From positions 1,178,001 through 1,242,000 of the forward strand of contig NC_013922.1 of assembly GCF_000025625.1 (NCBI RefSeq): 64,000 bases of DNA, given 5' to 3'. The stretch's first letter is position 1, and each line of letters opens with the position of its first letter. This DNA is from Natrialba magadii ATCC 43099 (GTDB lineage Archaea > Halobacteriota > Halobacteria > Halobacteriales > Natrialbaceae). Below are positions 52,778 to 62,219 of the stretch, one piece after another. The position numbers and the translations under genes are program-made. The notes beneath the pieces are model-generated. The model did not search any database, was not told the DNA's origin, and worked only from the letters and a program-made list of their open reading frames with translations.

Positions 52778-53875
52778 TCACCACCGGAACCCTGCCGACG
52801 CTGCTGGCGGCTCGAGTGGACTCATCGGTAACTCCCCGTCAACGTCCGGATCGTTGTACGCCCCTGGCGCAACGTCGTTCGGCGTGTCGGGGTAGAACAG
52901 CGACGCTAACAACTGAATGTGTCCCCGGCCGACGCCGAGTTCGAACTGCCCGCCACCGTACATCTGAATGCCGCGTTCCTCGCAGTAGGCGATCGTCTCG
53001 AGTACCGACGCGACCGAGCCGAACCGGGACGGTTTGATGTTCAGCCAGTCGGGCTCCCAGGGCAGCTCCTTGACGTCCGCCAGGCTCTCGATCGGGGCGT
53101 CCCAGGAGACGCGCTCGCGGACGGCCTCGTCCTCGAACAGCGGCTCCGTCTCGTCGGTCAGGCCCGGGTCTTCGACGAGTGCGTCGGGAAAGGACTCGAG
53201 TGCCAACTCGTACAGCTCGGGGTCGGCGGGCGTGTCGACATCCGTCCCCTCGTACTGTCCCTTGAGGTCGAGAATCCGGATCAGGTCGGTTCCGACGGTG
53301 TCGGACTCCTCGAAGCGCGCGATGAGCGATTCGTCCCAGTCAGTCGTCGGATCGAGTTTGAACTCGATTTCTGGCACCTGTTCGCGAAGGGACTCGAGTC
53401 GGTCCGTCGTCGGTGGCTCGCCGAGGCGCATGCTGGTGACGAAGCGGACGGGGTCGCGCTCGCGGCCGAGTTCGGCGGCCAGCTTCGTGTCGGACTGGCG
53501 CAGCGCGAGGTCGAGCGCAGCGCTCTCGAGCCCCCAGCGGCGGTAGTTCCGAAAGACCTCGCGGTCGGGAGCGGTTGGGAAGAGATCGAGGTCGGCGAGG
53601 CGATTCGAGAAGGACTCGAGTGTGAACTCGCCGGTGAGATCCGGCAGGCCGTAGGCGGCGAGTTCGTCGTGGTCCTCGGTTTCGTAGGTGACGTCCTCGC
53701 CGATGCCCTCGAGGCCGTTACCGGCGAGTGTGATTTCGGTGGTGACGCGGGTGAAGCCACTCGAGGTGTCACGGGAGAGTCGTGCTGTCGAGACGCGTTC
53801 GATGGTGAGCGGCAGGTCGGCGAGCGAGCCGAACGAGAGGGGTGGTGGCGAGTCCGTGTCTGAATCCGGATCCAT
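52778..53875 (-). CDS. Enolase-superfamily protein of unknown specificity
   Basis: This 365-residue protein follows the enolase-superfamily barrel: KLDPTTDW (Lys-strand 2, near 176), RILDLKGQY (near 203), LVEDPGL (Glu/Asp ligands, near 238), NIKPSRFGS (near 282, Lys) and the final YGGGQFELGVGRGH loop (near 308). Substrate cannot be told. It resembles haloarchaeal proteins annotated simply as enolase-like. The acid/base lysines and metal ligands appear kept, so a dehydratase or racemase reaction is plausible. Confidence 0.78.
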   Translation of the reverse strand: MDPDSDTDSPPPLSFGSLADLPLTIERVSTARLSRDTSSGFTRVTTEITLAGNGLEGIGEDVTYETEDHDELAAYGLPDLTGEFTLESFSNRLADLDLFPTAPDREVFRNYRRWGLESAALDLALRQSDTKLAAELGRERDPVRFVTSMRLGEPPTTDRLESLREQVPEIEFKLDPTTDWDESLIARFEESDTVGTDLIRILDLKGQYEGTDVDTPADPELYELALESFPDALVEDPGLTDETEPLFEDEAVRERVSWDAPIESLADVKELPWEPDWLNIKPSRFGSVASVLETIAYCEERGIQMYGGGQFELGVGRGHIQLLASLFYPDTPNDVAPGAYNDPDVDGELPMSPLEPPAASAGFRW

Positions 53876-54029
53876 ACCACTCTTTCGGAGGCCAGTGGAA
53901 AGAACGTTGAGGTGTTCTCACACGGAGGGTCGCCAGTGGTGGTCACAGCGTGGGTCATGGAGACGGTCAGCGGAGCAGTCGTCTCGCGGCAGAAGGACGA
54001 GACGACTGCCACGCAGCGGAACGACGACG

Positions 54030-55724
54030 CTATTCGTCGCGCCGACGTTGTCGCATGCTCTGTCTCGTAAACTGTGGTCGCGCCCGAATCGACCGCGGTT
54101 CGCGAAACGTCCGGTAGAGTTGGATCCCGACGAAAAAGGAGAAGACGGCCGCGACGATTGCAGCCCAGGGCGCGTTGAGCGCGTAGAGAACGCCCATCGA
54201 GAACAGCGACATCGTGAGCAACATGCCGTAGACGAGTCGCTTTGCGAGTTTGTCGAACACGCCGTCGGGATCTTCGACGCCAATACGGACGTAGAGGTCG
54301 TCCCGGTCGAGTCGGTCGAGTGTTCGCTCTGCTTTCGGCGTGATCCGGGTCAGCGATTCGCCGGTTTGGCGGAGTTGCTGTGCCGTTTCGGCGGCGTACT
54401 GTCTTGCCGTCTCCTCGCGGTAGCCCTGTTCGGTCAGGTAGCCCGTCGCGGTCTCGATGAAGTCGAAGTTCTCGTCGAGCGTAACACAGACGCCCTCGAC
54501 GACTGTCGCGACCCGCAGGACGAGCGCGAGATTCTTTGGCAGCCGAAACGGAAAGACGTAGATCGAGTCCTCGATCTGACTGATGATCTGGTTGACCCGG
54601 TACTGTTCGATATCCTCGCCGCGGGCGTCCTGAATGGCGATCTCCATCACCTCAGCCATCACCCCGCGATCTGCATCGGGCGAGAGCGTCCCAATCTCGA
54701 TCAGCGCGTCGAGGATACCGTCGATGTCCTGATTGGCGACGGCGATGTAGAACTCGATGATCTTCTCCTGGACGAAATCATCGACCCGGCCGGACATACC
54801 GAAGTCGTAGAAGACGATCCGGCCCTCGTCGGTCACCGCGAGGTTCCCCGGGTGCGGATCGGCGTGGAACACGCCGTCGTCCATGATCATCTGCATGTAC
54901 GCCCACTGGAGGTTCTCCGCGACCTCGCTGCGGTCGATCCCGCGCGACTCGAGTTCAGCCACGTCGTTGATCTTCGTCCCTCCGATGTACTCCATCGTGA
55001 GGATGCGCGCCCCGGAGTGGCTCTCGACGACGGCCGGGATACGATAGCGGTCGTCGCCCACGAAGTTCGAGCGGATGGTCTCGAGCATCTCCGCTTCGCG
55101 CTCGTAGTCCATTTCCTCGCGGATCGTCTTCGCGAACTCGTCGGCGAGGTTCTCGAGTGAGAACGCGCGTGATTCGTCGACGAAAAAGAGCAACAGTGGG
55201 AGCGACCAGCGGATGACGCGCAGGTCGGCTTCGACCAGTGACTCGATTTCCGGGCGTCGGACCTTGACGGCGACCTCGCGGACATCGTCCTCGCGGTCGT
55301 CGACTGTCTCGGAGTGGAGCCGTGCCCGGTAGACCTGCCCCAGACTCGCACCACTGATCGCGTCGGTGTCGAACGACTCGAACTGCTCGTCGATCGAGCC
55401 GAGATCCGCTTCGATGATCGCTCTCGCCTCGTCCCACTCGGCCGGTGGCACCTCGTCTTGCAACGCGGCGAGTACGTCGATGTACGCCGGCGGAAGCACG
55501 TCCGGACGCGTCGAGAGGAGCTGGCCGAGTTTGATGAACGTCGGCCCGAGCGTCAGCAGCGACTCGAGTAGGACCGACGCGCGGTGGCGGCGGGTTTCGG
55601 TGTCGACGGATCGAGAGCGACCGAACAGGAGGAAGCGACGGCGGTCCCGTGCATACGCGAGTAGCAAGGGGAGAAACTGCCAGGCGACGAGGACGAATCG
55701 CTTGTACGCACGGAGAGAGCCCAG
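54030..55724 (-). CDS. UbiB/AarF (ABC1) family atypical kinase, likely CTG start
   Basis: This protein of about 564 residues has the family motifs GPTFIKLGQLLSTRPDVLP (KxGQ), AVKVRRPE with the conserved Lys, DGVFHADPHPGNLAV and YDFGMSGRVDD, and two C-terminal membrane helices (about 510-545). ABC1 kinases support isoprenoid quinone or lipid functions at the membrane. The natural start region (GSLRAYKRFVLVAWQFLPL, then LLAYARDRRRFLLFG) lacks any ATG/GTG/TTG until a TTG at 55667, which would delete 19 conserved-looking residues. A CTG at 55724 lies 6 bases after a perfect GAGGTGA and is the best start. The TGA of the upstream Hsp20 gene is in the same frame. Confidence 0.82.
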   Translation of the reverse strand: MGSLRAYKRFVLVAWQFLPLLLAYARDRRRFLLFGRSRSVDTETRRHRASVLLESLLTLGPTFIKLGQLLSTRPDVLPPAYIDVLAALQDEVPPAEWDEARAIIEADLGSIDEQFESFDTDAISGASLGQVYRARLHSETVDDREDDVREVAVKVRRPEIESLVEADLRVIRWSLPLLLFFVDESRAFSLENLADEFAKTIREEMDYEREAEMLETIRSNFVGDDRYRIPAVVESHSGARILTMEYIGGTKINDVAELESRGIDRSEVAENLQWAYMQMIMDDGVFHADPHPGNLAVTDEGRIVFYDFGMSGRVDDFVQEKIIEFYIAVANQDIDGILDALIEIGTLSPDADRGVMAEVMEIAIQDARGEDIEQYRVNQIISQIEDSIYVFPFRLPKNLALVLRVATVVEGVCVTLDENFDFIETATGYLTEQGYREETARQYAAETAQQLRQTGESLTRITPKAERTLDRLDRDDLYVRIGVEDPDGVFDKLAKRLVYGMLLTMSLFSMGVLYALNAPWAAIVAAVFSFFVGIQLYRTFREPRSIRARPQFTRQSMRQRRRDE

Positions 55725-55730
55725 CCTCGG

Positions 55731-55737
55731 TCACCTC
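55731..55737 (-). promoter_or_regulatory. Shine-Dalgarno sequence GAGGTGA deciding the UbiB start
   Basis: GAGGTGA overlaps the last codon and TGA stop of the Hsp20 gene and lies six bases before CTG 55724. Its strength and spacing argue for translation of UbiB from that CTG. Confidence 0.65.
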
Positions 55738-56309
55738 GGTTCGTCGGTTCCTGCAGTGTCGTTGGTCTCGTTGCGATCGTTGTCGTTGTCGCTACCGCTG
55801 TCGTTGATGTTGTCGTTGTCGGTATCGCTGTCGTTGTCGGTATCGCTGTCGCTGTGGTCGTGGTCGTGGCCGTACGTCAGTTCACCATCGTCGCCAGTAT
55901 CGTCGCCAGCACCGCCAACAGCACTGTCGACAGCACCGTCGACAGCACCAGATTCATCGACAATGTTGATCATCATCTCCTCGCTCGTCGCCTTCGGTAG
56001 CGTGATCTCGAGTACCCCGCGCTCGACGACGGCGTCCGTCTCGACCCCCGCCGTCTGGACGTCGTTCGGGAGCGGTAGTTCGACGTCAACGAGCAGCGAC
56101 CGGTTCTCCTCGAGATACTGGTAGCCATCGGGTGTGTCTTTCTCGCGCTGGGCAGTGATCGCGAGCTGGCCGTCCTCGACGACGCAGTCGAGCGAATCGG
56201 CGGTGATTCCTGGTACGTCGAGAACGAGCAGGTACGACTCGTCGCTCTCGAGAAGATCGAAGAAGACGTCCTCGGTGAGATCCCGCAGGGCGTCGCGGAG
56301 CGCTGGCAT
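55731..56309 (-). CDS. Hsp20/alpha-crystallin-like small heat-shock protein
   Basis: This 192-residue protein has an alpha-crystallin domain (about 20-110: SYLLVLDVPGITADSLDCVV, YLEENRSLLVDVELP and the closing GVLEITLPKA). A long acidic tail (115-190) is rich in Asp/Asn/Ser with DTDNDSDTDN repeats derived from 6-bp DNA repeats. It resembles GvpH/Hsp20-type haloarchaeal proteins and likely acts as a holdase. ATG 56309 gives MPALRDALRDL. It is the first gene of a two-gene unit with UbiB. Confidence 0.85.
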   Translation of the reverse strand: MPALRDALRDLTEDVFFDLLESDESYLLVLDVPGITADSLDCVVEDGQLAITAQREKDTPDGYQYLEENRSLLVDVELPLPNDVQTAGVETDAVVERGVLEITLPKATSEEMMINIVDESGAVDGAVDSAVGGAGDDTGDDGELTYGHDHDHSDSDTDNDSDTDNDNINDSGSDNDNDRNETNDTAGTDEPR

Positions 56310-56458
56310 AGATACAGGTTCGAACGCCGATACGAAAAAGCCCGCGGTCGCGGTCATCACGTCCGCGGCCCGCTCACGCTCTGCTATCCGCCTGGGGAAG
56401 AGACACACCACGATGGTCCTCCCCTACGCTTTTGACGCCCCGCGACCCGCTACAGCAT

Positions 56459-57790
56459 ATGAAAGGAGCCGACAGCGAGCGCACCGAGGCCGGGTTCAAG
56501 GTCCGAACCCCGGTCACAGAGGCGCGCCAGCTACTCAGGGAGGCGATCGACGACCGTCACGGGAGGATGGCCGAGGGGACGGAGCCACCAACCGACACGG
56601 ACGCCGTGTCACTCGAGTCCGCCGACGGTCGCGTGCTCGCAGCGCCGGTCGAGGCCGGCCGAAACGTGCCACACTACGAGCGGGCGGCGATGGACGGCTA
56701 CGCCGTTCGCGCGGCGGATACGTTCGGTGCGAGCGAGCGCTCGCCGGCGGTGCTGCGGTCGAACGGGGGCCAAGACGGCGAAACGGTTACTGACGCACCT
56801 GTCACACCCGAAACCGCGACGCGGGTCCACACGGGCAGCGCGCTTCCCGAGGGGGCCGACGCGGTCGTGATGATCGAGCACGTCGAGACGGTCGCGTCGA
56901 CGGGAGACCTCGAGATCACCGACGCCGTCGCGGAGGGGGAAAACGTCGCACCAGTGGGTGAGGACGTCGAGGCTGGACAGCACCTCTACGATGCCGGCCA
57001 CCGGCTTCGGCCGTCGGATCTCGGCCTGTTGCGGTCGGTCGGGCGCACCGAGGTCGAAGTCCCAACGCGGCCGACGGTGGGCATCATCCCGACCGGCGAG
57101 GAAGTCGTCGAACACGACCCGGATCCGGGCGAGGTCATCGAGACCAACGGGCTCACCGTCTCGCGGCTGGTCGAACGCTGGGGTGGACGCGCGACCTACC
57201 GTGACATCGTCACGGACGACCACGAATCCCTGCGCGTCGCGATCCAGCGCGACCTGACGAAAGACGTTGTGGTGACGACCGGCGGTTCCTCGGTCGGCGA
57301 ACGTGACCTGCTACCCGAGGTGATCGACGACCTTGGCGAGGTGCTCGTCCACGGCGTCGGCCTCAAGCCCGGCCATCCGGTCTGTCTTGGGATTGTTGAA
57401 GAGACGCCTGTCCTCGCGCTACCAGGCTATCCGGTCGCCTGTATCATCAACGCCGTGCAGTTCGTCCGGCCAGTACTTCACTGGCTCGCCGGGACCGAAC
57501 CCGAACCCCATCCGACGACGCGGGCCCGACTCGAGCGCAAGATTCCCAGCGAACCCGGCACGCGAACGTTCGCCCGCGTGCAGTTGTCGCACAGCGGTGA
57601 CAGCGACGACACAGCGGACGGACCTACCTACACCGCGACGCCAACCCGGGCCAGCGGCTCGGGGGTCCTCTCGAGTGTCGCGCTCGCGGACGGTTGGGTT
57701 GTCGTCGACGACGACCGGGAGGGGATTCCCGAGGGAGAGACGGTTCTGGTGGAGAACTGGGAGCCCGCCGGCGGCTGTGGCCGGCGGTAA
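56459..57790 (+). CDS. moeA: Molybdopterin molybdenumtransferase MoeA
   Basis: This 443-residue MoeA inserts molybdate into adenylylated molybdopterin. Motifs are YERAAMDGYAV (near 80), TGSALPEGADAVVMIE, IIPTGEEVV near 215, the MoCF-biosynthesis loop VTTGGSSVGERDLL near 280 and LPGYPVACIIN near 325. Domain IV is at the end. ATG 56459 (MKGADSER) is preferred over 56432. It lies 39 bp upstream of a second moeA-like gene, probably in one operon. Confidence 0.93.
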   Translation: MKGADSERTEAGFKVRTPVTEARQLLREAIDDRHGRMAEGTEPPTDTDAVSLESADGRVLAAPVEAGRNVPHYERAAMDGYAVRAADTFGASERSPAVLRSNGGQDGETVTDAPVTPETATRVHTGSALPEGADAVVMIEHVETVASTGDLEITDAVAEGENVAPVGEDVEAGQHLYDAGHRLRPSDLGLLRSVGRTEVEVPTRPTVGIIPTGEEVVEHDPDPGEVIETNGLTVSRLVERWGGRATYRDIVTDDHESLRVAIQRDLTKDVVVTTGGSSVGERDLLPEVIDDLGEVLVHGVGLKPGHPVCLGIVEETPVLALPGYPVACIINAVQFVRPVLHWLAGTEPEPHPTTRARLERKIPSEPGTRTFARVQLSHSGDSDDTADGPTYTATPTRASGSGVLSSVALADGWVVVDDDREGIPEGETVLVENWEPAGGCGRR

Positions 57791-57829
57791 GCAACTGACG
57801 TTTTTACCGTCCGCCTGCGAAGGGCCCGT

Positions 57830-59878
57830 ATGAACCGCAAGGAGTTTCGCGACCTCGCCTCCCCAACGGAGGCCCGCGAGGCGATCGACTCGCTGTCGAT
57901 CGAGGGCGGCGTCGAACGCGTGTCACTCGAGGACGCCCGCGGCCGCGTCCTCGTCGCACGGCTCGACGCCGAACTCGACGTACCCGGTTTCGATCGGGCC
58001 AGTCTGGACGGCTACGCGCTCAACGCACGGGATACGTTCGGCGCGGACGAGGCAGACCCCGCCGAACTCGACGTGGTCGGGACGGTCCACGCCGGCGAGG
58101 AGCCAGGAGTTGTACTCGAGTCGGGCCAGGCGGCCGAGATTTCGACGGGGGCGGTGATGCCGGATGGGGCGGATGCGATGGTGCCGGTGGAGCGGACGGA
58201 CGTTGGTGGCGATGTCGACGATAGAACTGATGAGAACGGCGAGAGCGGCGAGGACCACGAGAGCAACGAGACAGTACTGGTCCGCACATCCGTCGCCCCC
58301 GGCGACAACGTCATGTTCGCCGGCGCGGACGTTGCTGCCGGCGAACGCGCACTCGGCCCCGGAACCCGCATCACACCGCGAGACATCGGCCTCCTCTCCG
58401 CGCTCGGGATCGACGAGGTGCCTGTCCGGCGCAAACCGCGCGTCGGCATCGTCTCCACGGGTGACGAACTGGTGCGTCCCGGCGGGGACGGGGAACTCGA
58501 GAGCACCCGTGGCGAGATCTACGACGTGAACAGCTATACGATCGCGGCCGGCGTCGAGGACGCGGGCGGCGAGGCGGTCCTCTACCCGCACGCGGGCGAC
58601 GAGCAGGACGAGATGGAGCGGATTCTCCGCGAGGCTGCCGCGGAGTGTGACCTCGTGCTCTCCTCGGGGTCGACCAGCGCGAGCGCGGTCGACGTGATCT
58701 ATCGCGTCATCGAGGAGCAGGGGGAACTGCTGCTTCACGGCGTGAGCGTCAAGCCTGGGAAACCGATGCTCGTCGGCCGACTGGACTCCTCCGCGTACGT
58801 CGGGCTTCCTGGCTACCCCGTCTCGGCGATGATGGTTTTCCGGACGTTCGTCGCGCCGGCGATCCGGCGGGCTGCTGGGCTTCCCGAACCCGAATCGGCG
58901 ACCGTCACCGGCCGAATGGCTCGCGACGAGCGCTACGGCGAGGGCCGACTCCGGCTGATGCCGGTGGGGCTCGTTACCGACGGGGACGGGGGCGGGGGCG
59001 GGAACGGTAACGGTGCTGGTGCCACCGCTGGTAACGGTGCTGGAGCCAGTGACACCCTCGTCTACCCCGTCGACAAGGGCAGCGGCGCGACGACCAGCCT
59101 CGCCGAAGCCGACGGCGTCGTCGAAGTCGGTCCCGAGACGGACTACCTCGAACGCGGCGAGTCCGTCGATGTCCAGCTCTTTTCCCCCGACGTTCGCCCG
59201 CCTACGCTGCTCGGCGTCGGCGAAGACGATCCGACCCTCAACCGTGTGCTCGACCGCCTCGACAACCCCCGATATCTCTCGGTGGGCTCCCGACCTGGTC
59301 TCCGACGGCTCCGAGAGGGTATTCCGGACGTAGCCGTCGTCGCTGGTCCGAGCGGGCGCGAACACGGGCTCGAGGCGACCGAACTCGGCAGCTGGGAGCG
59401 CGACTGGGGGCTCGTCGTCCGCGCGGGCAACCCCGACGAGATCGACGGCCTCGACGACCTGGTCGACCGAGACTTGCAGTTCGTCAACCGAACGTCGGAC
59501 TCCGGCCTCCGCACGAGCCTCGAGCGAGCACTCGCCGATCTCGCTGCAGAACGAGATGCAGAGACGGGAACAGGAACAGGAACAGGAACAGAAACAGGGA
59601 CGAAAACCGACCACCACAACCTCGCCACCCAAATCGACGGCTTCGACGTCGGTCTGCGTGCCCACGAGAGCCCCGCCAGACGAGTTATTGCGGGTGAGGC
59701 TGACGCCGCACTCGGCCTGCGCGACACTGCGGAGCGACTCTCACTCGAGTACGTCCCACTCGGGACCCAGACGATGCACGTGCTCGCGAACCCGGATCGG
59801 GTAGAGAAAGCGAGCGTGCGGGAACTCGAGTCCGTGCTCGCGGACGCGGTTGTGGACGATGAAGGGCTGTCGCTCTGA
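57830..59878 (+). CDS. MoeA fused to a periplasmic-binding-protein-like domain
   Basis: This 682-residue protein has a MoeA part (1-about 390: SLDGYALNARDTFGA, VSTGDELV, LSSGSTSASAVDV, LPGYPVSAMM) followed by domain IV and a PBP-like domain (about 445-680). The PBP part has VAVVAGPSGREHGLEA, DLQFVNRTSDSGLRTSLE and DAALGLRDTAERLSL. Such fusions are common in archaea and may sense molybdate or tungstate or favour W/Mo selection. Gly/Asn/Ala and Gly/Thr-rich inserts (about 380-405 and 580-590) are repeat-derived. Start ATG 57830. Confidence 0.9.
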   Translation: MNRKEFRDLASPTEAREAIDSLSIEGGVERVSLEDARGRVLVARLDAELDVPGFDRASLDGYALNARDTFGADEADPAELDVVGTVHAGEEPGVVLESGQAAEISTGAVMPDGADAMVPVERTDVGGDVDDRTDENGESGEDHESNETVLVRTSVAPGDNVMFAGADVAAGERALGPGTRITPRDIGLLSALGIDEVPVRRKPRVGIVSTGDELVRPGGDGELESTRGEIYDVNSYTIAAGVEDAGGEAVLYPHAGDEQDEMERILREAAAECDLVLSSGSTSASAVDVIYRVIEEQGELLLHGVSVKPGKPMLVGRLDSSAYVGLPGYPVSAMMVFRTFVAPAIRRAAGLPEPESATVTGRMARDERYGEGRLRLMPVGLVTDGDGGGGGNGNGAGATAGNGAGASDTLVYPVDKGSGATTSLAEADGVVEVGPETDYLERGESVDVQLFSPDVRPPTLLGVGEDDPTLNRVLDRLDNPRYLSVGSRPGLRRLREGIPDVAVVAGPSGREHGLEATELGSWERDWGLVVRAGNPDEIDGLDDLVDRDLQFVNRTSDSGLRTSLERALADLAAERDAETGTGTGTGTETGTKTDHHNLATQIDGFDVGLRAHESPARRVIAGEADAALGLRDTAERLSLEYVPLGTQTMHVLANPDRVEKASVRELESVLADAVVDDEGLSL

Positions 59879-60063
59879 GTGACGAAGAGCTGTACCGACG
59901 ATGGGCGGTGAGCACTACGGAGTCAGTGGGTCACTGACTGGGACGACACAAGTCGGAACGAACGCGATCCGGAACGAACTGCCGGCGTAGTGTATATCCT
60001 AACAGAAGACAGTCAGCACGCCGTGAACAGCTATTTTTAGGTGATGCCGGTGTACGTAGCGTG

Positions 60064-60711
60064 ATGTCGACGATAGCCGAGCTTCGGCTTCCGGCCACCG
60101 AAAACACCCTCGTGACTGCGTTCGAACACACCCCCGAGATTACCTTCGAACTCGAGTCGTCGGTCTCGAAAACCAGACCCTGTCTCTGGGTCACGGACGT
60201 CTCTCGCGAGGCGGCCGAGGAGACGTTCGATACCGACCCGGTTGTGCTCGAGCACGACCTGCTCGTCGAGTCAGATTCGAGACTGCTGTTCGACGTCGAG
60301 TTCGTCGACGGTGCGGGCACTGACGAGCTCTGTGAGACGCTGCTGGTCGACGGCGGCTCGCTGCTCGAGATGTGGGGCACCGACGGCTGGTGGCAAGCCA
60401 GAGTCAGATACCGTGACCGCGAAACGTTAACCGACGCCTACGACCGCCTGACGGAGTCGGGTACCAACGTCGACCTGCGACGGATCACCGATATCGCCCA
60501 GTCGAACGGTGGCGAGACCCGGCTCACCCCCGAACAGCAAGAGGCGCTCGAGGCCGCACTCGAGTACGGTTACTTCGAGATTCCGCGAAGCATCTCGATG
60601 GAGGAGCTGGCGGCCGAGCTGGGAATCTCGCATCAGGCGCTCTCCGAGCGATTCCGCCGGGCGTACGAGACGCTGGTAAACGAGGAGCTACAGCACGTAG
60701 AGCAGTCCTAA
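60064..60711 (+). CDS. Bat-type HTH regulator (bacterio-opsin-activator HTH_10 family)
   Basis: This 215-residue haloarchaeal regulator has an N-terminal beta-rich domain (1-150, STIAELRLPATENTL and VDGGSLLEMWGTDGWW) and a C-terminal HTH_10 helix-turn-helix (about 160-212, LTPEQQEALEAALEYGYFEIPR and LAAELGISHQALSERFRRA). It probably regulates unlinked genes. The effector is unknown. ATG 60064 chosen; GTG at 60061 is directly adjacent. Confidence 0.92.
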   Translation: MSTIAELRLPATENTLVTAFEHTPEITFELESSVSKTRPCLWVTDVSREAAEETFDTDPVVLEHDLLVESDSRLLFDVEFVDGAGTDELCETLLVDGGSLLEMWGTDGWWQARVRYRDRETLTDAYDRLTESGTNVDLRRITDIAQSNGGETRLTPEQQEALEAALEYGYFEIPRSISMEELAAELGISHQALSERFRRAYETLVNEELQHVEQS

Positions 60712-60757
60712 CTGAGCGCTGATCGCTGTCATCCGTGGTACGGCAAGGAGTGGTCGC

Positions 60758-61408
60758 TCAAAACAGCTCGTCGAACGTCTCGACACGATAGTCACCGAGG
60801 ACACACTGTCCGCGGCGGTCGTGGCCGACGCGCTCGATGTGGATTGCATCGAGGCCCGCGTTCCAGGCCGCACCCACGTCGTTCGCGCCGTCGCCCGCGA
60901 GCACGCCGCGGTGGCCGTTTTCAGCGACACCAAGGTCGTTCATCACCCGCTCGACCGGCTGTGGATCCGGCTTCCAGCCCGTCTGCTCCGTACAGCACAA
61001 CCGCGCGTCGAACCAGTCGCCGATACCGACGTGGTCGAGCACCGGCTCACAGAGGAACTCCTGGCAGTGCGTGACCAGCCCGACTGGTTTGTCAAGTTCG
61101 GCGACGAACGCCGCGTCCTCGTGTAAATACGTCTGCTCGGCCCGCACCTGCGGGTCCTCCTCGGCGTGGAACGCGTCCCAGAACTCCCGTGGATCGATAC
61201 CCCACTCGAGTAGCTGTCGGTCGCGCGAGCCGGTGAGGCCGTTCCAGAGGATGTCGGCCTCTGTGTCGGTGAACTCGCGGCCGAGACGGTCGCCGACGCG
61301 GTCGAATACGCCACGGGTGTAGGACCACTCGACGTCGACGAGGGTGCCGTCGAGGTCGAGCAGCCAGAAGTCGTACTCGTCGTCATCGTGCACGTTCTGG
61401 GTGGCCAT
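60758..61408 (-). CDS. HAD-superfamily phosphatase (phosphoglycolate-phosphatase-like)
   Basis: This 216-residue HAD hydrolase has motif I LLDLDGTLVDVEW (nucleophile D18), motif II GLVTHCQEFL, motif III near TEQTGWKPDPQPVERVM (Lys in GWKPDP) and motif IV VLAGDGANDVGAAWNAGLD. Cap helices (25-100) place it in subclass I. Likely dephosphorylates a small metabolite. Substrate unknown. It converges with the Bat-type regulator gene. Confidence 0.9.
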   Translation of the reverse strand: MATQNVHDDDEYDFWLLDLDGTLVDVEWSYTRGVFDRVGDRLGREFTDTEADILWNGLTGSRDRQLLEWGIDPREFWDAFHAEEDPQVRAEQTYLHEDAAFVAELDKPVGLVTHCQEFLCEPVLDHVGIGDWFDARLCCTEQTGWKPDPQPVERVMNDLGVAENGHRGVLAGDGANDVGAAWNAGLDAIHIERVGHDRRGQCVLGDYRVETFDELF

Positions 61409-61561
61409 CGGGACACTGCACTACGGTTTTCGTGAGTAAATGTGTACCGATTCGCTGAACGATTTTGGCGGCTGACAGCTGGGAGTGGTGGCTGCTGTCG
61501 ATGCGTTGGCGGGTTCACGTGCTCCGGCTACGCAGACGATCGGAGACGAAGAGACGGACCG

Positions 61562-61960
61562 TCACGCAGACGGCTCGTCGAGGTCCTCCTCGACGCGGAT
61601 ACTCGAACCGAGGTACTTCGAGAGCACTTCGGAGACGGTGTCGGCTTTGAACGCCGTCAGATCGTCCGCGATTTCCTCCTTGAGGGCGTCCATGTACGCC
61701 TCGTCGGCCTGCAGTTCGCTGAACGAGACGTCCTCGACGGGGAGGTCGAGCCAGTCTTCTGCGAGTCGGCGCGCGTGGGCCTCGTCTGCGATCTCGCCGC
61801 GCCAGAGCGTATCTCGGAAGAATCGCCAGCCGCCGGTTCCCGGTGCCGGTGCCTCGCGGGTGACGGTAACGGTGGTCGTCTCAGTCCCGGGTTCGAGCGA
61901 GATGCCGGGCTGAGAAGGTTGGAGTCGGACACGGACCCTGAAGACGTATTGTCCGTACAT
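61562..61960 (-). CDS. LWR-salt protein
   Basis: This 132-residue protein contains RFFRDTLWRGEIADEAHARRLAEDWL, the core of the haloarchaeal family named for its Leu-Trp-Arg motif. It is compact and highly acidic at the end (VEEDLDEPSA). No membrane segment. Molecular function unknown. The family is confined to halophilic archaea. Confidence 0.85.
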   Translation of the reverse strand: MYGQYVFRVRVRLQPSQPGISLEPGTETTTVTVTREAPAPGTGGWRFFRDTLWRGEIADEAHARRLAEDWLDLPVEDVSFSELQADEAYMDALKEEIADDLTAFKADTVSEVLSKYLGSSIRVEEDLDEPSA

Positions 61961-62149
61961 CGTACGTTTGCTGACGCGTTCCAGCTACTCAATGGTGGAG
62001 GTGGCGACTCACGGGTGGTGATGGCAGTGACAGTGGCAGTAGCAGTCGCGGTCACAGCTGACGACTGCACAGGCGAACCGACGACTAGTGCGTAGTGAGG
62101 CCCTCACAGGGCAGGATCGAAAAACTGCGAACCGGTGTGCGGGTACGGT

Positions 62150-62215
62150 ATGGTACCCGGTATGCGGTGCGGTGTGCGGTGTGCGGTATGCTGTATGCGG
62201 TATGCAGTATACAGT
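62150..62215. repeat. Imperfect GTGCGGTAT-like tandem repeat
   Basis: Six to seven degenerate units of GGTATGCGGTG type just downstream of the pterin dehydratase stop codon, non-coding. Confidence 0.7.
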
Positions 62216-62219
62216 CCGC

